This document shows, piece after piece, positions 53,079 through 62,098 of a stretch of 64,000 nucleotides of DNA. The position numbers were made by a program, and so were the translations under genes. How positions within the stretch are numbered: position 1 is the first letter of the stretch; each line of letters begins with the position of its first letter. The notes beneath the pieces are model-generated. The model saw only the letters and a list, made by a program, of their open reading frames with translations. It was not told the DNA's origin and did no database searches. This DNA is from Prevotella sp. (GTDB lineage: Bacteria > Bacteroidota > Bacteroidia > Bacteroidales > Bacteroidaceae), in NCBI GenBank assembly GCA_017965475.1, contig JAGCPV010000080.1:1-64000 (forward strand), written 5' to 3'.

Positions 53079-54305
53079 GTGAAAAGATACATATTTGCAA
53101 TTATCTTTGCGGGTTGTTCTTCCCTCGGTTTGCAGGCGCAGACCGAGAATGTGGTGATGGATACTGCCGAGGTGAGACTGCCTTGGCCGCAGAACCTGCA
53201 GACCAGACTTGATACACTCCTTCAGAACTCGCTCTTTGAACGGTCGCAGTTGGGATTGTTGGTGTATGACCTGACAGCCGACTCCATCCTGTACCGTTAT
53301 GGGGAGAAGCAGACACTCAGACCCGCCTCGACGATGAAACTGTTGACAGCCGTCACGGCCTTGGATCGTCTGGGAGCCACCTATCAGTTCCGTACGTCAC
53401 TCCGTTATTCGGGAACGGTGGAGGACAGTGTGCTGATGGGTGACCTGTATTGTGTGGGTGGCATGGATCCGATGTTTGAGACCATCGACATGAACGCCTT
53501 CGTGGAGAGTGTCCTCAGACTTGGAGTTAAGACCATCCGGGGAAATCTTGTCGCCGTGACCTCCTTCAAGGAAGAACCACTGTTGGGTGAGGGCTGGTGC
53601 TGGGATGATGACAATCCCCAGCTGACACCGTTGCTCGTGTCGCGGAAGGATGAGTTTATGAACCGTTTCAGGGATATGTTGCGGGCAGCAGGTGTGGAGG
53701 TCGATGCGCCGATAACGACGGGCACCTTGCCAAAGGAAACACTGACGATCTGCACGCGGAGTCATACACTCAGGGAGATCCTCCTGCCAATGATGAAAGA
53801 CAGTGATAACCTCTATGCGGAGTCGGTATTTTACCAGGCTGCCTCGACGGTGACTTCCCGTCCTGCGACGGCTGCCCACGGGCGACAAGTTGTGAAAGAG
53901 ACTCTGGGCAAGGCTGGTGTGAAGGATATCCAATATAGGATTGCTGACGGTAGCGGTCTCTCGCTCTATAATTACGTGACACCTGAGTTGATGGTGAAGT
54001 TACTGGTCTATGCCTACCGTCAGAGAGGTATCTATATGGAACTCTTTCCCGCATTGCCCGTGGCAGGACAGGATGGTACGTTGAAGAAACGTATGGTGAA
54101 GTCGGTAGCCAACGGTAGGGTACGCGCTAAGACGGGCACGGTGACGGGTGTCACCACGCTGGCAGGTTATTGCACCTCGTCGAATGGGCATATTCTGGCA
54201 TTCAGCATCATGAATCAAGGCGTACTGAAGATCGCCGAGGGACGCAATTTCCAGGATCAGGTATGTGAAATCATGAGTGACCCTAACAGATATGGAAACG
54301 ATTAA
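53079..54305 (+). CDS. dacB: D-alanyl-D-alanine carboxypeptidase/endopeptidase (PBP4 type)
   Basis: A 408-residue peptidase S13. No ATG fits: GTG 53079 (KRYIFAIIFAGCSSLGLQAQ, signal peptide) is preferred to TTG 53073. The three serine-enzyme motifs are there: PASTMKLL (Ser84, Lys87), SDNLYAES and AKTGTVTGV. It trims or cuts cross-links in peptidoglycan in the periplasm. It starts 21 bases after the preceding stop and overlaps the next gene. Confidence 0.9.
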   Translation: MKRYIFAIIFAGCSSLGLQAQTENVVMDTAEVRLPWPQNLQTRLDTLLQNSLFERSQLGLLVYDLTADSILYRYGEKQTLRPASTMKLLTAVTALDRLGATYQFRTSLRYSGTVEDSVLMGDLYCVGGMDPMFETIDMNAFVESVLRLGVKTIRGNLVAVTSFKEEPLLGEGWCWDDDNPQLTPLLVSRKDEFMNRFRDMLRAAGVEVDAPITTGTLPKETLTICTRSHTLREILLPMMKDSDNLYAESVFYQAASTVTSRPATAAHGRQVVKETLGKAGVKDIQYRIADGSGLSLYNYVTPELMVKLLVYAYRQRGIYMELFPALPVAGQDGTLKKRMVKSVANGRVRAKTGTVTGVTTLAGYCTSSNGHILAFSIMNQGVLKIAEGRNFQDQVCEIMSDPNRYGND

Positions 54306-55401
54306 GATATATTTGGAGAAGATGATCAGTCTGACAGGACTGACAGCCGATTATGTGTCTGTGGTACGCTATGCGATACTTGTGATCCTCGCTTTCTTGC
54401 TGGCATGGTTGGCAGGATGGGCATGTAGGAAGTTTTTGGTGCCAGTGCTTCTGAAAGTTACAAGGAAGACCGAAGCGAAGTGGGATGATGTGATCTTCAG
54501 TCAGCGTGTGTTGACATCTGCCAGCCGTATCATCCCAGCCATTGTCATCTGGATTCTGCTGCCCCATGTGTTCTATGAGTATCCGAAGGTAGAAGAGATC
54601 GTGGGACGATTGACGGCTATCTATTTTACAGTGATGATGACGCGGACATTTTTTGTGTTTATTGATTCCTTTAAAGAACTGGAACATGGTGGCCGTTCCT
54701 CGCGCCGACAGTATCTTTACAGCATTTGTGGTGTGCTGAAGATTCTTATGATTTTTATTGCTGCCATTGTCGTCATTTCCATTATCGTGAATAAGGATCC
54801 TTCCACGCTTTTGGCAGGACTCGGCGCTGTCTCTGCCATTCTGATGCTGGCCTTCCAGGATACCATCAAGGGACTGGTAGCAGGCATCCGTCTGGCCTCC
54901 AACGATATGCTGCACATTGGTGACTGGATAACCGTGCCCAGTGCTGGTGCCAATGGTAAGGTGGAGGAGATTACGTTGACCACGGTGAAGGTGCGTAACT
55001 TCGACAATACCATTGTCACCGTCTCACCTCAGGCGCTCGTCGATGGTTCTTTCCAAAACTGGCAGGGCATGATCGAGAACGAGGGGCGCAAGCAGACGCG
55101 ACAGATCTATTTCGACTTCCGTTCGCTGAAGGTCGATGACGACGGCGTGGCGAATATCACGAAGTTTCGTGAGCATATCGAGGAGTGGCTCAAGAAGAAT
55201 TCGAAGGTAGTAGTCGATAAGCCCGTTCTCGTGCGACAGGCTGAGGCCGCGCAGGCTGGTTGTTGCGTGGAATTCATGTTCTGGCTAAAGGCACAGAATG
55301 CCTTGGACTACGAACATGACACCAGTGAAGTGATGGAATATATCTTTGCGAAGGCTTCTGATTACGATCTCCGCATCTATCAGCAATTCCCAGAACAGTA
55401 A
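54292..55401 (+). CDS. MscS family mechanosensitive ion channel
   Basis: A 369-residue protein, counted from ATG 54292, which overlaps dacB by 14 bases; GTG 54277 is less likely. Several membrane helices (residues 20-45, 70-90, 105-125 and 150-175) are followed by the pore-lining helix GLGAVSAILMLAFQDTIKGL, VAGIRLASNDMLHIGDWITV and the beta domain (NGKVEEITLTTVKVRNFDNT). The layout resembles the YbdG-like branch. It opens under membrane tension to release solutes. Confidence 0.9.
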   Translation: METIKIYLEKMISLTGLTADYVSVVRYAILVILAFLLAWLAGWACRKFLVPVLLKVTRKTEAKWDDVIFSQRVLTSASRIIPAIVIWILLPHVFYEYPKVEEIVGRLTAIYFTVMMTRTFFVFIDSFKELEHGGRSSRRQYLYSICGVLKILMIFIAAIVVISIIVNKDPSTLLAGLGAVSAILMLAFQDTIKGLVAGIRLASNDMLHIGDWITVPSAGANGKVEEITLTTVKVRNFDNTIVTVSPQALVDGSFQNWQGMIENEGRKQTRQIYFDFRSLKVDDDGVANITKFREHIEEWLKKNSKVVVDKPVLVRQAEAAQAGCCVEFMFWLKAQNALDYEHDTSEVMEYIFAKASDYDLRIYQQFPEQ

Positions 55402-55420
55402 AAGGTAAGAAAATAAAAGA

Positions 55421-56662
55421 ATGGAGAAAGACATTAAACAAGAGCAGATACTCGTAAGGATCACGGGTCAGGACCGTCCTGGTCTTACCGCCTCGATCAT
55501 GGGCATCCTCGCCAGATATGATGCACAGATTCTCGATATTGGACAGGCCGATATCCACTCAACATTGTCGTTGGGTATCTTGATCCGTATGGACGAAATA
55601 CACTCTGGACAGGTGATGAAGGAACTGCTCTTCAAGGCTACCGAACTGGGTGTGAATATAGGTTTCTCACCCATCGGCGACGATGAGTATGAAGACTGGG
55701 TCGGTCATCAGGGTAAGAACCGCTATATCCTCATGGTGCTGGGTCGTCAGTTAGAGGCCCGCCAGATAGAGGCTGCCACACGTATCATCGCAGACCAGGG
55801 CCTGAACATCGACTCTATCCTCCGACTGACAGGACGTAAGAGTATCAAGAACCCCGCTACCCATACCCGTGCCTGCATACAGTTCTCTTTGCGTGGCGAA
55901 CCGCTGGATCGTCAGGAGATGCAGTCTAAACTGATGAAATTGGCTGCTGAGATGGAGATGGACTTCTCGTTCCAGCGTGATGACATGTTCCGCCGGATGC
56001 GTCGTCTGATCTGTTTCGATATGGACTCCACACTGATACAGACGGAGTGTATCGATGAACTCGCTGAGCGTAATGGCGTGGGGGCTCAGGTGCGGGCCAT
56101 CACGGAGAGTGCCATGCGGGGCGAGATCGACTTCAAGGAGAGTTTCACCCGTCGGGTGGCCCTGTTGAAGGGACTCGACGTGAGCGTCATGCAGGAGATT
56201 GCTGAACACCTGCCGATCACAGAGGGAGCCGATCGTCTGATGTCCATCCTGAAGACCTGTGGTTACAAGATCGCCATCCTCAGCGGTGGATTCACCTATT
56301 TCGGCGAGTACTTGCAGCGTCGCTATGGCATCGACTATGTCTATGCCAACGAACTGGAGATTGGTGAGGACGGCAAGCTCACGGGTCGTTATGTGGGTGA
56401 GATCGTCGATGGTCATCGTAAGGCCGAATTGCTGAAGTTGATAGCTCAGGTGGAGAAGGTAAACCTCGCCCAGACTATTGCTGTGGGTGATGGTGCCAAC
56501 GACCTGCCGATGATCGCTGAGGCGGGCCTGGGTATCGCCTTCCACGCGAAACCCCGTGTGGTGGCCAATGCCAAGCAGAGTATCAATACCATCGGCCTCG
56601 ACGGTGTGCTCTATTTCTTAGGTTTCAAAGATAGCTATCTTGGAGATCAGGGGAAACTTTAG
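55421..56662 (+). CDS. serB: Phosphoserine phosphatase with N-terminal ACT domains
   Basis: A 413-residue protein. Two ACT-like domains (LVRITGQDRPGLTASIMGIL; YILMVLGRQLEARQIEAA) precede a HAD domain with the nucleophile Asp200 in CFDMDSTLI, ILSGGFTYF, and VGDGANDLPMIAEAGLGIAF. It makes serine from phosphoserine; the ACT domains suggest control by serine. Gap to mscS 19 bases; the 3' end overlaps mutY. Confidence 0.95.
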   Translation: MEKDIKQEQILVRITGQDRPGLTASIMGILARYDAQILDIGQADIHSTLSLGILIRMDEIHSGQVMKELLFKATELGVNIGFSPIGDDEYEDWVGHQGKNRYILMVLGRQLEARQIEAATRIIADQGLNIDSILRLTGRKSIKNPATHTRACIQFSLRGEPLDRQEMQSKLMKLAAEMEMDFSFQRDDMFRRMRRLICFDMDSTLIQTECIDELAERNGVGAQVRAITESAMRGEIDFKESFTRRVALLKGLDVSVMQEIAEHLPITEGADRLMSILKTCGYKIAILSGGFTYFGEYLQRRYGIDYVYANELEIGEDGKLTGRYVGEIVDGHRKAELLKLIAQVEKVNLAQTIAVGDGANDLPMIAEAGLGIAFHAKPRVVANAKQSINTIGLDGVLYFLGFKDSYLGDQGKL

Positions 56663-57641
56663 CTTTGCTTTAACCCTCTTGCGGTGGTTCCGCGAGAACG
56701 GGCGCGATCTACCTTGGCGGCAGACGCGCGATCCCTATGCCATCTGGCTCTCGGAGATCATCCTCCAGCAGACGCAGGTGAAACAGGGTTGGGACTATTG
56801 GGAACGGTTTATGCACCATTGGCCAACTGTTGAGGCTTTGGCTGCAGCCACTGAGGATGAGGTGTTGCGCGAGTGGCAGGGCTTAGGATACTACAGTCGG
56901 GCCCGAAACCTGTACTTTGCAGCTAAGCAGATCGTAGCCTTGGGTCATTTCCCCAATACCTTGGAAGAAATCAAACAACTGAAGGGTGTGGGTGACTATA
57001 CCGCAGCAGCCATTGGGAGCATCGCCTTCGGGTTGCCTGCTGCTGTGGTCGATGGTAATGTGTATCGTGTCCTCGCCCGTCATTTCGGCATCGACACGCC
57101 CATCAATACGACTGAAGGCAAAAAGGTTTTTATGGCGATGGCGCAAGAACTCCTGCCTGACGGTGAAGCCTCTGCATATAATCAGGCGGTCATGGATTTT
57201 GGTGCCATTCAGTGTACACCACAATCCCCTCATTGTTCAGAGTGCCCCCTGATGGAATCCTGTGTCGCCTTGCGCGAGGACAGGGTAGGAGAGTTGCCTG
57301 TGAAATTGAAGACCCTCAAGATTCGTGAGCGCCACCTTATTTATATCTACATTCGCTGCAACGGTGAGACGGCTATTCATCGTCGTGGTCCAGGCGACAT
57401 TTGGCAAGGCTTATGGGAACCCTGGTTCGTGGATTCTCCCGCTGCCGTTCCGTATGGTGCTGTGTTACAGCGACAGAACGTCAAACACGTCCTCACCCAC
57501 CGTATTCTCTTGGCTGATTTCTACCTATTAGAAATCGGAGAGAAGCCAGCGCTTCCCTCCGATTATATCTGGATTCCTGAGGCCGATATCGACAATTACG
57601 CCAAACCCCGTCTCATAGAGAATCTATTGCTTACTCTTTAA
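56640..57641 (+). CDS. mutY: A/G-specific adenine DNA glycosylase
   Basis: A 333-residue enzyme that removes A opposite 8-oxo-G. The only start that keeps the first helix is TTG 56640, inside the end of serB (23-base overlap). WLSEIILQQTQV carries the catalytic Glu39, LKGVGDYTAAAIGSIAFG is the helix-hairpin-helix and AVVDGNVYRVL holds the catalytic Asp. The cluster motif C-x6-C-x2-C-x5-C reads CTPQSPHCSECPLMESC. The C-terminal NUDIX-like domain follows. The last 18 bases overlap the convergent gene. Confidence 0.93.
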   Translation: MEIRGNFSFALTLLRWFRENGRDLPWRQTRDPYAIWLSEIILQQTQVKQGWDYWERFMHHWPTVEALAAATEDEVLREWQGLGYYSRARNLYFAAKQIVALGHFPNTLEEIKQLKGVGDYTAAAIGSIAFGLPAAVVDGNVYRVLARHFGIDTPINTTEGKKVFMAMAQELLPDGEASAYNQAVMDFGAIQCTPQSPHCSECPLMESCVALREDRVGELPVKLKTLKIRERHLIYIYIRCNGETAIHRRGPGDIWQGLWEPWFVDSPAAVPYGAVLQRQNVKHVLTHRILLADFYLLEIGEKPALPSDYIWIPEADIDNYAKPRLIENLLLTL

Positions 57642-58100
57642 GTACTCAGCAAAGATTCTCGCAGCACTCTCTACCTTGGCTGCACAAGGTCGTGTCTTGT
57701 AGTATTCTGCCGTGCGGGGCGAGGCTACGTAACTGCATGATGCCTTCTCGTAGCCTTTCAGTCCAAGAATCTCCGCACAGATCACACTGCCATTCTCTTC
57801 CTTCGATTTGGCGAGGAGATCCTGCACCACCTTGTAGCAGGCCGATTTGCCCTCACGATCGCTGCCTTCCGTCTGTCCACAGTCCAGACCCACCAGCATC
57901 ACGATACCTGACACAGCACCACACATCATCCTTAATCTGCCAACGCCCCCACCAAATCCAGCGGCAATCTTCTTGGCCAGCGTTTCATCGAGACCATAAA
58001 GGTCGGAAAAGGCTGCCACCACACTCTGGCAGCAGCCATATCCGGCCATGAAATTATCAACCGCACGGTTGACCCTTTCGTCCAATTCTTTTTCAGTCAT
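57624..58100 (-). CDS. C_GCAxxG_C_C family probable redox protein
   Basis: A 158-residue protein with the family Cys pattern: YGCCQSVVAAF, RMMCGAVSGIVMLVGLDCGQ, and later Cys in SACYKV, VICAEI, ASCSYV and RPCAAK. The family is thought to be redox-active, but no reaction is settled. The start ATG shares one base with the stop of the acyl-CoA dehydrogenase gene (TAATG), so it is translationally coupled to the Etf/dehydrogenase operon and may take part in the same electron flow. Confidence 0.85.
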   Translation of the reverse strand: MTEKELDERVNRAVDNFMAGYGCCQSVVAAFSDLYGLDETLAKKIAAGFGGGVGRLRMMCGAVSGIVMLVGLDCGQTEGSDREGKSACYKVVQDLLAKSKEENGSVICAEILGLKGYEKASCSYVASPRTAEYYKTRPCAAKVESAARIFAEYLKSKQ

Positions 58101-59824
58101 TAAGCTTCGGCCTCGACATTAGCCTTGAAACTCTCCAGATCTTCTACCTGGAAGGCCTTGATATAGGCGCTCTTGCCAAAGACATCCTCCTCCGTCATGC
58201 GGACATAGACGTTGGCACTTTTCTCGAAGAGTTCTGGTGCCTTGGTGGCATCGCGTAGGATGAGCAGAGACATCACGAGCTCGGCAGTCATGTCGTACAG
58301 ACGGCGAGCCAGGAAGTCGTGAGCGTCCTGATTGTCCAGAGCCTTCACGTTGGCAAGGGCCTCCTCGTAAACGGGGATGAGCTTCTCGACGCGGGCCTTC
58401 AGGGCTGCGTTAGCCTCTGCGGGCAGGGCAGCCAGCATGTCCTTGATGTTGTTCAGCATGGTGCCGTTGGTGATATAGCGGATAGCTGCAACAACCTGCA
58501 ACTGCGTCGTGCCTTCGTAGATAGAGAAGATACGGGCGTCGCGGAACAGGCGTTGACTCTTGTACTCCATGATGAAACCTGAACCACCGTGGATAGAGAT
58601 GGCATCGTAGGCGTTCTGGTTGGCATACTCAGAGTTCATACCCTTGGCCAGTGGCGTAAAGGCATCAGCCAAGCGCTGATACTTCTTCAACTCCTGCTTC
58701 TCCTCGGGAGTGAGCTTGCGGTCGCGCTCGATATCCTCCAAGCACTTGTAAACATCCACGTAGCAAGCTGTCTCGTAGAGCAATGCACGACCAGCGTCGA
58801 GCTTGGCCTTCATACGGGAGAGCATGTCATAGACAGCGGGGAAGTTGATAATCTTGTCACCAAACTGCTGGCGCTCCTTGGCGTAAGCCAGGCCCTCATT
58901 GTAAGCCTCCTGCTCCACGCCTACGCTCTGTGCAGCGATACCCAGACGGGCACCGTTCATCAGGGCCATCACGTACTTGATCAGACCCAGACGGGTGCTG
59001 CCGCAGAGTTCAGCCTTAGCATTCTTATAAGTCAGCTCACAGGTGGGAGATCCGTGGATACCCAGCTTATGCTCAATGTGACGCACATTTACACCACCCT
59101 GGCGCTTGTCGTAGATGAACATCGACAGACCGCGTCCGTCCTTAGTGCCTTCCTCAGAGCGGGCCAATACGAGGTGGATGTCAGAGTCACCGTTGGTGAT
59201 GAAACGCTTCACACCGTTCAGGCGCCAGCAGTTCTCCTTCTCATCGAAGGTGGCCTTCAACATCACGCGCTGCAGGTCAGAACCGGCATCGGGCTCAGTC
59301 AGGTCCATCGACATGCCCTCACCAGCGCAAACGCGGGGGATGTACTTCTGGCGCTGTTCCTCGCTACCGAACTCATACAGGGTGTCAATACAGCTCTGCA
59401 GGCTCCAGATGTTCTGAAAACCGGCATCGGCAGCCGAGATCATCTCAGAGAGCATAGAGAATACGGCATTGGGCAGGTTCAGACCGCCATAACGACGGGG
59501 CATTGATACACCCCACAGGCCAGCCTTGCGGGTGGCGTCGAGGTTCTCGTAAGTCTTAGAGGCGTAGATCATACGACCGTTCTCGAGGTGCGGACCTTCG
59601 AGGTCAACAGCCTCAGAGTTAGGCTCAATGATGTTGGCTGCCACGTCGCCGGTGATGTCGAGAATCTGCTTGTAGTTCTCGATGGCATCGCCCAGGTCAA
59701 CGGGAGCATAGTCATATTCTTTCGCATCAGCGAAACCCTTTTCTTTCAGCTCAACGATACGAGCCATCAGGGGGTGGTTCAAGTAGAACCCGATCTCAGG
59801 ATGATCGCTATAATAGTTTGCCAT
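58100..59824 (-). CDS. Acyl-CoA dehydrogenase
   Basis: A 574-residue flavoenzyme. YGGLNLPNAVFSMLSEMISA and MDLTEPDAGSDL match the FAD/substrate site, GVKRFITNGDSDIHLVLARS and GIHGSPTCELTYKNAKAELC the middle sheet, and IHGGSGFIMEYKSQRLFRDA the C-terminal domain with the base near RIFSIYEGTTQLQ. It is longer than the usual 380 residues, with an extra helical end like the long ACADs coded with Etf genes. It oxidises an acyl-CoA and passes electrons to the EtfAB of the same operon; the direction in this anaerobe could be reductive. Confidence 0.9.
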   Translation of the reverse strand: MANYYSDHPEIGFYLNHPLMARIVELKEKGFADAKEYDYAPVDLGDAIENYKQILDITGDVAANIIEPNSEAVDLEGPHLENGRMIYASKTYENLDATRKAGLWGVSMPRRYGGLNLPNAVFSMLSEMISAADAGFQNIWSLQSCIDTLYEFGSEEQRQKYIPRVCAGEGMSMDLTEPDAGSDLQRVMLKATFDEKENCWRLNGVKRFITNGDSDIHLVLARSEEGTKDGRGLSMFIYDKRQGGVNVRHIEHKLGIHGSPTCELTYKNAKAELCGSTRLGLIKYVMALMNGARLGIAAQSVGVEQEAYNEGLAYAKERQQFGDKIINFPAVYDMLSRMKAKLDAGRALLYETACYVDVYKCLEDIERDRKLTPEEKQELKKYQRLADAFTPLAKGMNSEYANQNAYDAISIHGGSGFIMEYKSQRLFRDARIFSIYEGTTQLQVVAAIRYITNGTMLNNIKDMLAALPAEANAALKARVEKLIPVYEEALANVKALDNQDAHDFLARRLYDMTAELVMSLLILRDATKAPELFEKSANVYVRMTEEDVFGKSAYIKAFQVEDLESFKANVEAEA

Positions 59825-59830
59825 AATTTC

Positions 59831-60016
59831 TTATTTGTTTTCTTGATTCTTCTTATGTAATCTTCCACCTCGCTGAATGCGTCCTACCAATCCTCCTGCG
59901 CAGAAAGCAGCGATGAAACGGAGTAAGTCCCTCTGCCATGAGCCTTCTGCGAAAAAATAGCAAGCGACAAGGGACACTATACATCCGATGATGAGAAGAT
60001 AATCAAAGACTTTCAT
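59831..60016 (-). CDS. Small membrane protein in the Etf operon
   Basis: A 61-residue protein with two hydrophobic segments (VFDYLLIIGCIVSLVACYFF and LLRFIAAFCAGGLVG) and a basic tail (RIQRGGRLHKKNQENK). It starts one base after the etfA stop and ends six bases before the dehydrogenase start, so it is a genuine operon member. I recognise no family. It might anchor the soluble dehydrogenase/Etf complex to the membrane; this is inference from position only. Confidence 0.6.
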   Translation of the reverse strand: MKVFDYLLIIGCIVSLVACYFFAEGSWQRDLLRFIAAFCAGGLVGRIQRGGRLHKKNQENK

Positions 60017-60017
60017 T

Positions 60018-61040
60018 TTACTTCGAGTTCTGCTTATAATACTTAATCAACTTCGGAACCACTTCTTCCACCGTACCAACGATCACGTAGTCAGCAATCT
60101 TGTTGATAGGCGCATCGGGATCGCTGTTGATAGAGATAATGATACCAGAGTCCTGCATACCAGCGATGTGCTGAATCTGTCCAGAGATACCGCAGGCAAT
60201 ATACACCTTCGGATGAACGGTCACACCCGTCTGACCAATCTGACGGTCGTGATCCAACCAACCAGCATCTACGGCAGCACGAGAACCACCCACCTCACCA
60301 TGCAGCACCTTTGCCAGGTCGAACAGCAGGTCGAAGTTCTCCTTCGAACCCATACCGTAACCACCAGCCACCACGATGGGCGCACCCTTCAGGTTGTGCT
60401 TGGCAGCCTCCACATGGTGGTCGAGTACCTTCACGACGAAAGCCTCAGGGCTCACATACTTAGACACCTCAGGATAAACCACCTCCTTCTTGCAAGCACC
60501 GTCGTAGATAGCCTTCTGCATCACGCCAGAACGGACGGTTGCCATCTGAGGACGATGGTCGGGGTTCACGATGGTAGCTACGATGTTACCACCAAAGGCA
60601 GGACGGATCTGATAGAGCAGATTCTCGTAAGTCTTGCCCTCTTTCTTGTCCTCATACGGACCAATCTCCAACTCTGTGCAGTCGGCGGTCAGACCAGAGG
60701 TCAGTGAAGAACTGACACGAGGACCGAGGTCACGACCGATCACGGTAGCACCCATCAGACAGATCTGAGGCTGTTCCTCCTTGAAAAGGTTCACGAGGAT
60801 ATCGGTGTGGGGAGCAGAGGTGTAAGGGAACAGATCCTTGGCGTCGAACACAAACAGTTTATCGACACCGTAGGGGAGAATCTGATCCTCCACTTTACCC
60901 TTGATATCGGTGCCGGCTACCACGGCGTGGAGCTCAACACCTAATGTATTGGCGAGCTTGCGACCCTTGGTCAGCAGCTCCTGAGATACTTCCTGCACTA
61001 ATGTGCCTTCAATCTCGCAATATACAAATACGTTGTTCAT
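60018..61040 (-). CDS. etfA: Electron transfer flavoprotein subunit alpha
   Basis: A 340-residue protein. N-terminal nucleotide-type domain (NNVFVYCEIEGTLVQEVSQE) and a C-terminal FAD domain with GGYGMGSKENF, GGSRAAVDAGWLDHDRQIGQ, TGVTVHPKVYIACGISGQIQ and SINSDPDAPINKIADY. Partner of etfB upstream (39-base gap). It carries electrons from acyl-CoA dehydrogenase. Confidence 0.95.
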   Translation of the reverse strand: MNNVFVYCEIEGTLVQEVSQELLTKGRKLANTLGVELHAVVAGTDIKGKVEDQILPYGVDKLFVFDAKDLFPYTSAPHTDILVNLFKEEQPQICLMGATVIGRDLGPRVSSSLTSGLTADCTELEIGPYEDKKEGKTYENLLYQIRPAFGGNIVATIVNPDHRPQMATVRSGVMQKAIYDGACKKEVVYPEVSKYVSPEAFVVKVLDHHVEAAKHNLKGAPIVVAGGYGMGSKENFDLLFDLAKVLHGEVGGSRAAVDAGWLDHDRQIGQTGVTVHPKVYIACGISGQIQHIAGMQDSGIIISINSDPDAPINKIADYVIVGTVEEVVPKLIKYYKQNSK

Positions 61041-61079
61041 ATCAAAACTTACGTTTTTACTTTTGACTTCGTCGAAAGC

Positions 61080-61952
61080 TTAGCCAATAATCTTTTCTTC
61101 CAACAATTCTTTGATCATTCCCTCGATATCAGCATCAGAAGCCGTCAAAGTCTTCGACTCCTTAGCCTGGAACACGATGTTCTTAATGGCCTTCACCTTG
61201 GTGGGCGAACCATTCAGACCACATTGCATCACGTCACCATCCACGTCGGCCACGCTCCACTGGTTCAGATTCAGTTCAGGACGCTCCTCGTACAGATAGT
61301 CGTAAGCCGTACCCTCGGCAGGACGCTCCATCGGACAGGTAGCACGCTTGTACTTCATCACCAGTTTGGCGTTCTGGGGACGGCAGGGAGCAGCACTTCC
61401 GTTCACGGTAATCACTACAGGCAGCGGAGCCTCTACAGTCTCCACACCACCATCGATTACGCGCTTAATGGTAGCCTTACCATCCTTCACTGAGAGCACC
61501 TCCTCAGCGTAAGTCACCTGGTTCAGGCCCAGCTTCTGAGCCACCTGAGGACCTACCTGAGCAGTATCACCGTCGATAGCCTGACGACCACCAATCACGA
61601 TATCCACATCACCGATCTTCTTGATGGCCGTAGCCAAAGCATAAGAAGTGGCGAGGGTGTCGGCACCAGCGAACAGACGGTCGGTGAGCAACCAACCTGT
61701 ATCAGCGCCACGATAAAGTCCCTGACGGATAATCTCACCTGCACGTGGAGGACCCATCGTGAGGATTCCTACTGTGGAGCCCGGATTCTGCTCCTTCAGG
61801 CGAAGGGCCTGCTCCAAGGCGTTCAAATCTTCGGGATTGAAGATAGCGGGTAGGGCGGCACGATTCACAGTTCCTTCTGCGGTCATGGCATCCTTACCCA
61901 CGTTACGGGTGTCTGGCACTTGTTTGGCCAGAACAACAATCTTTAAAGCCAT
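61080..61952 (-). CDS. etfB: Electron transfer flavoprotein subunit beta
   Basis: A 290-residue protein. VLAKQVPDTRNV, FNPEDLNALEQALRLKE, VGILTMGPPRA and VIGGRQAIDGDTAQVGPQVA are the family blocks; the last binds AMP or a second FAD. First gene of the etfB-etfA-small membrane protein-dehydrogenase-C_GCAxxG_C_C operon, with a clear promoter. Confidence 0.95.
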   Translation of the reverse strand: MALKIVVLAKQVPDTRNVGKDAMTAEGTVNRAALPAIFNPEDLNALEQALRLKEQNPGSTVGILTMGPPRAGEIIRQGLYRGADTGWLLTDRLFAGADTLATSYALATAIKKIGDVDIVIGGRQAIDGDTAQVGPQVAQKLGLNQVTYAEEVLSVKDGKATIKRVIDGGVETVEAPLPVVITVNGSAAPCRPQNAKLVMKYKRATCPMERPAEGTAYDYLYEERPELNLNQWSVADVDGDVMQCGLNGSPTKVKAIKNIVFQAKESKTLTASDADIEGMIKELLEEKIIG

Positions 61953-61994
61953 AAATTATTAATTAATAATGTGTATCCTTTTTCAAAACGGGTG

Positions 61995-62026
61995 CAAAGG
62001 TACGACTTTTTACCCATACAGCCAAA
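61995..62026 (-). promoter_or_regulatory. Promoter of the etf operon
   Basis: On the minus strand TTTG (62026-62023) and TACCTTTG (62002-61995), 20 bases apart, 42 bases before the etfB ATG. Confidence 0.75.
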
Positions 62027-62030
62027 TAAA

Positions 62031-62077
62031 TTGCACAAAAACAGCCGATTTGTGCACAGATTGGCTGTTTTGTGCAA
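62031..62077 (-). terminator. Long inverted repeat after the secreted-protein operon
   Basis: TTGCACAAAAACAGCC and GGCTGTTTTGTGCAA pair along 15 bp with one bulged A; the loop holds the palindrome TGTGCACA. It lies 22 bases after the stop at 62099 and just upstream of the etf promoter. On the minus strand a weak T-rich stretch follows. A terminator is likely; an operator for the etf operon is possible. Confidence 0.6.
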
Positions 62078-62098
62078 TAAAACCTTTGCATTTATTTA

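Noticed and set aside
61953..62098. tRNA or small RNA gene in the etf upstream region
   Set aside because: The hairpin does not fold as a cloverleaf and there is no T-loop consensus; no tRNA was seen elsewhere in the window by eye, though a tRNA search program was not run.
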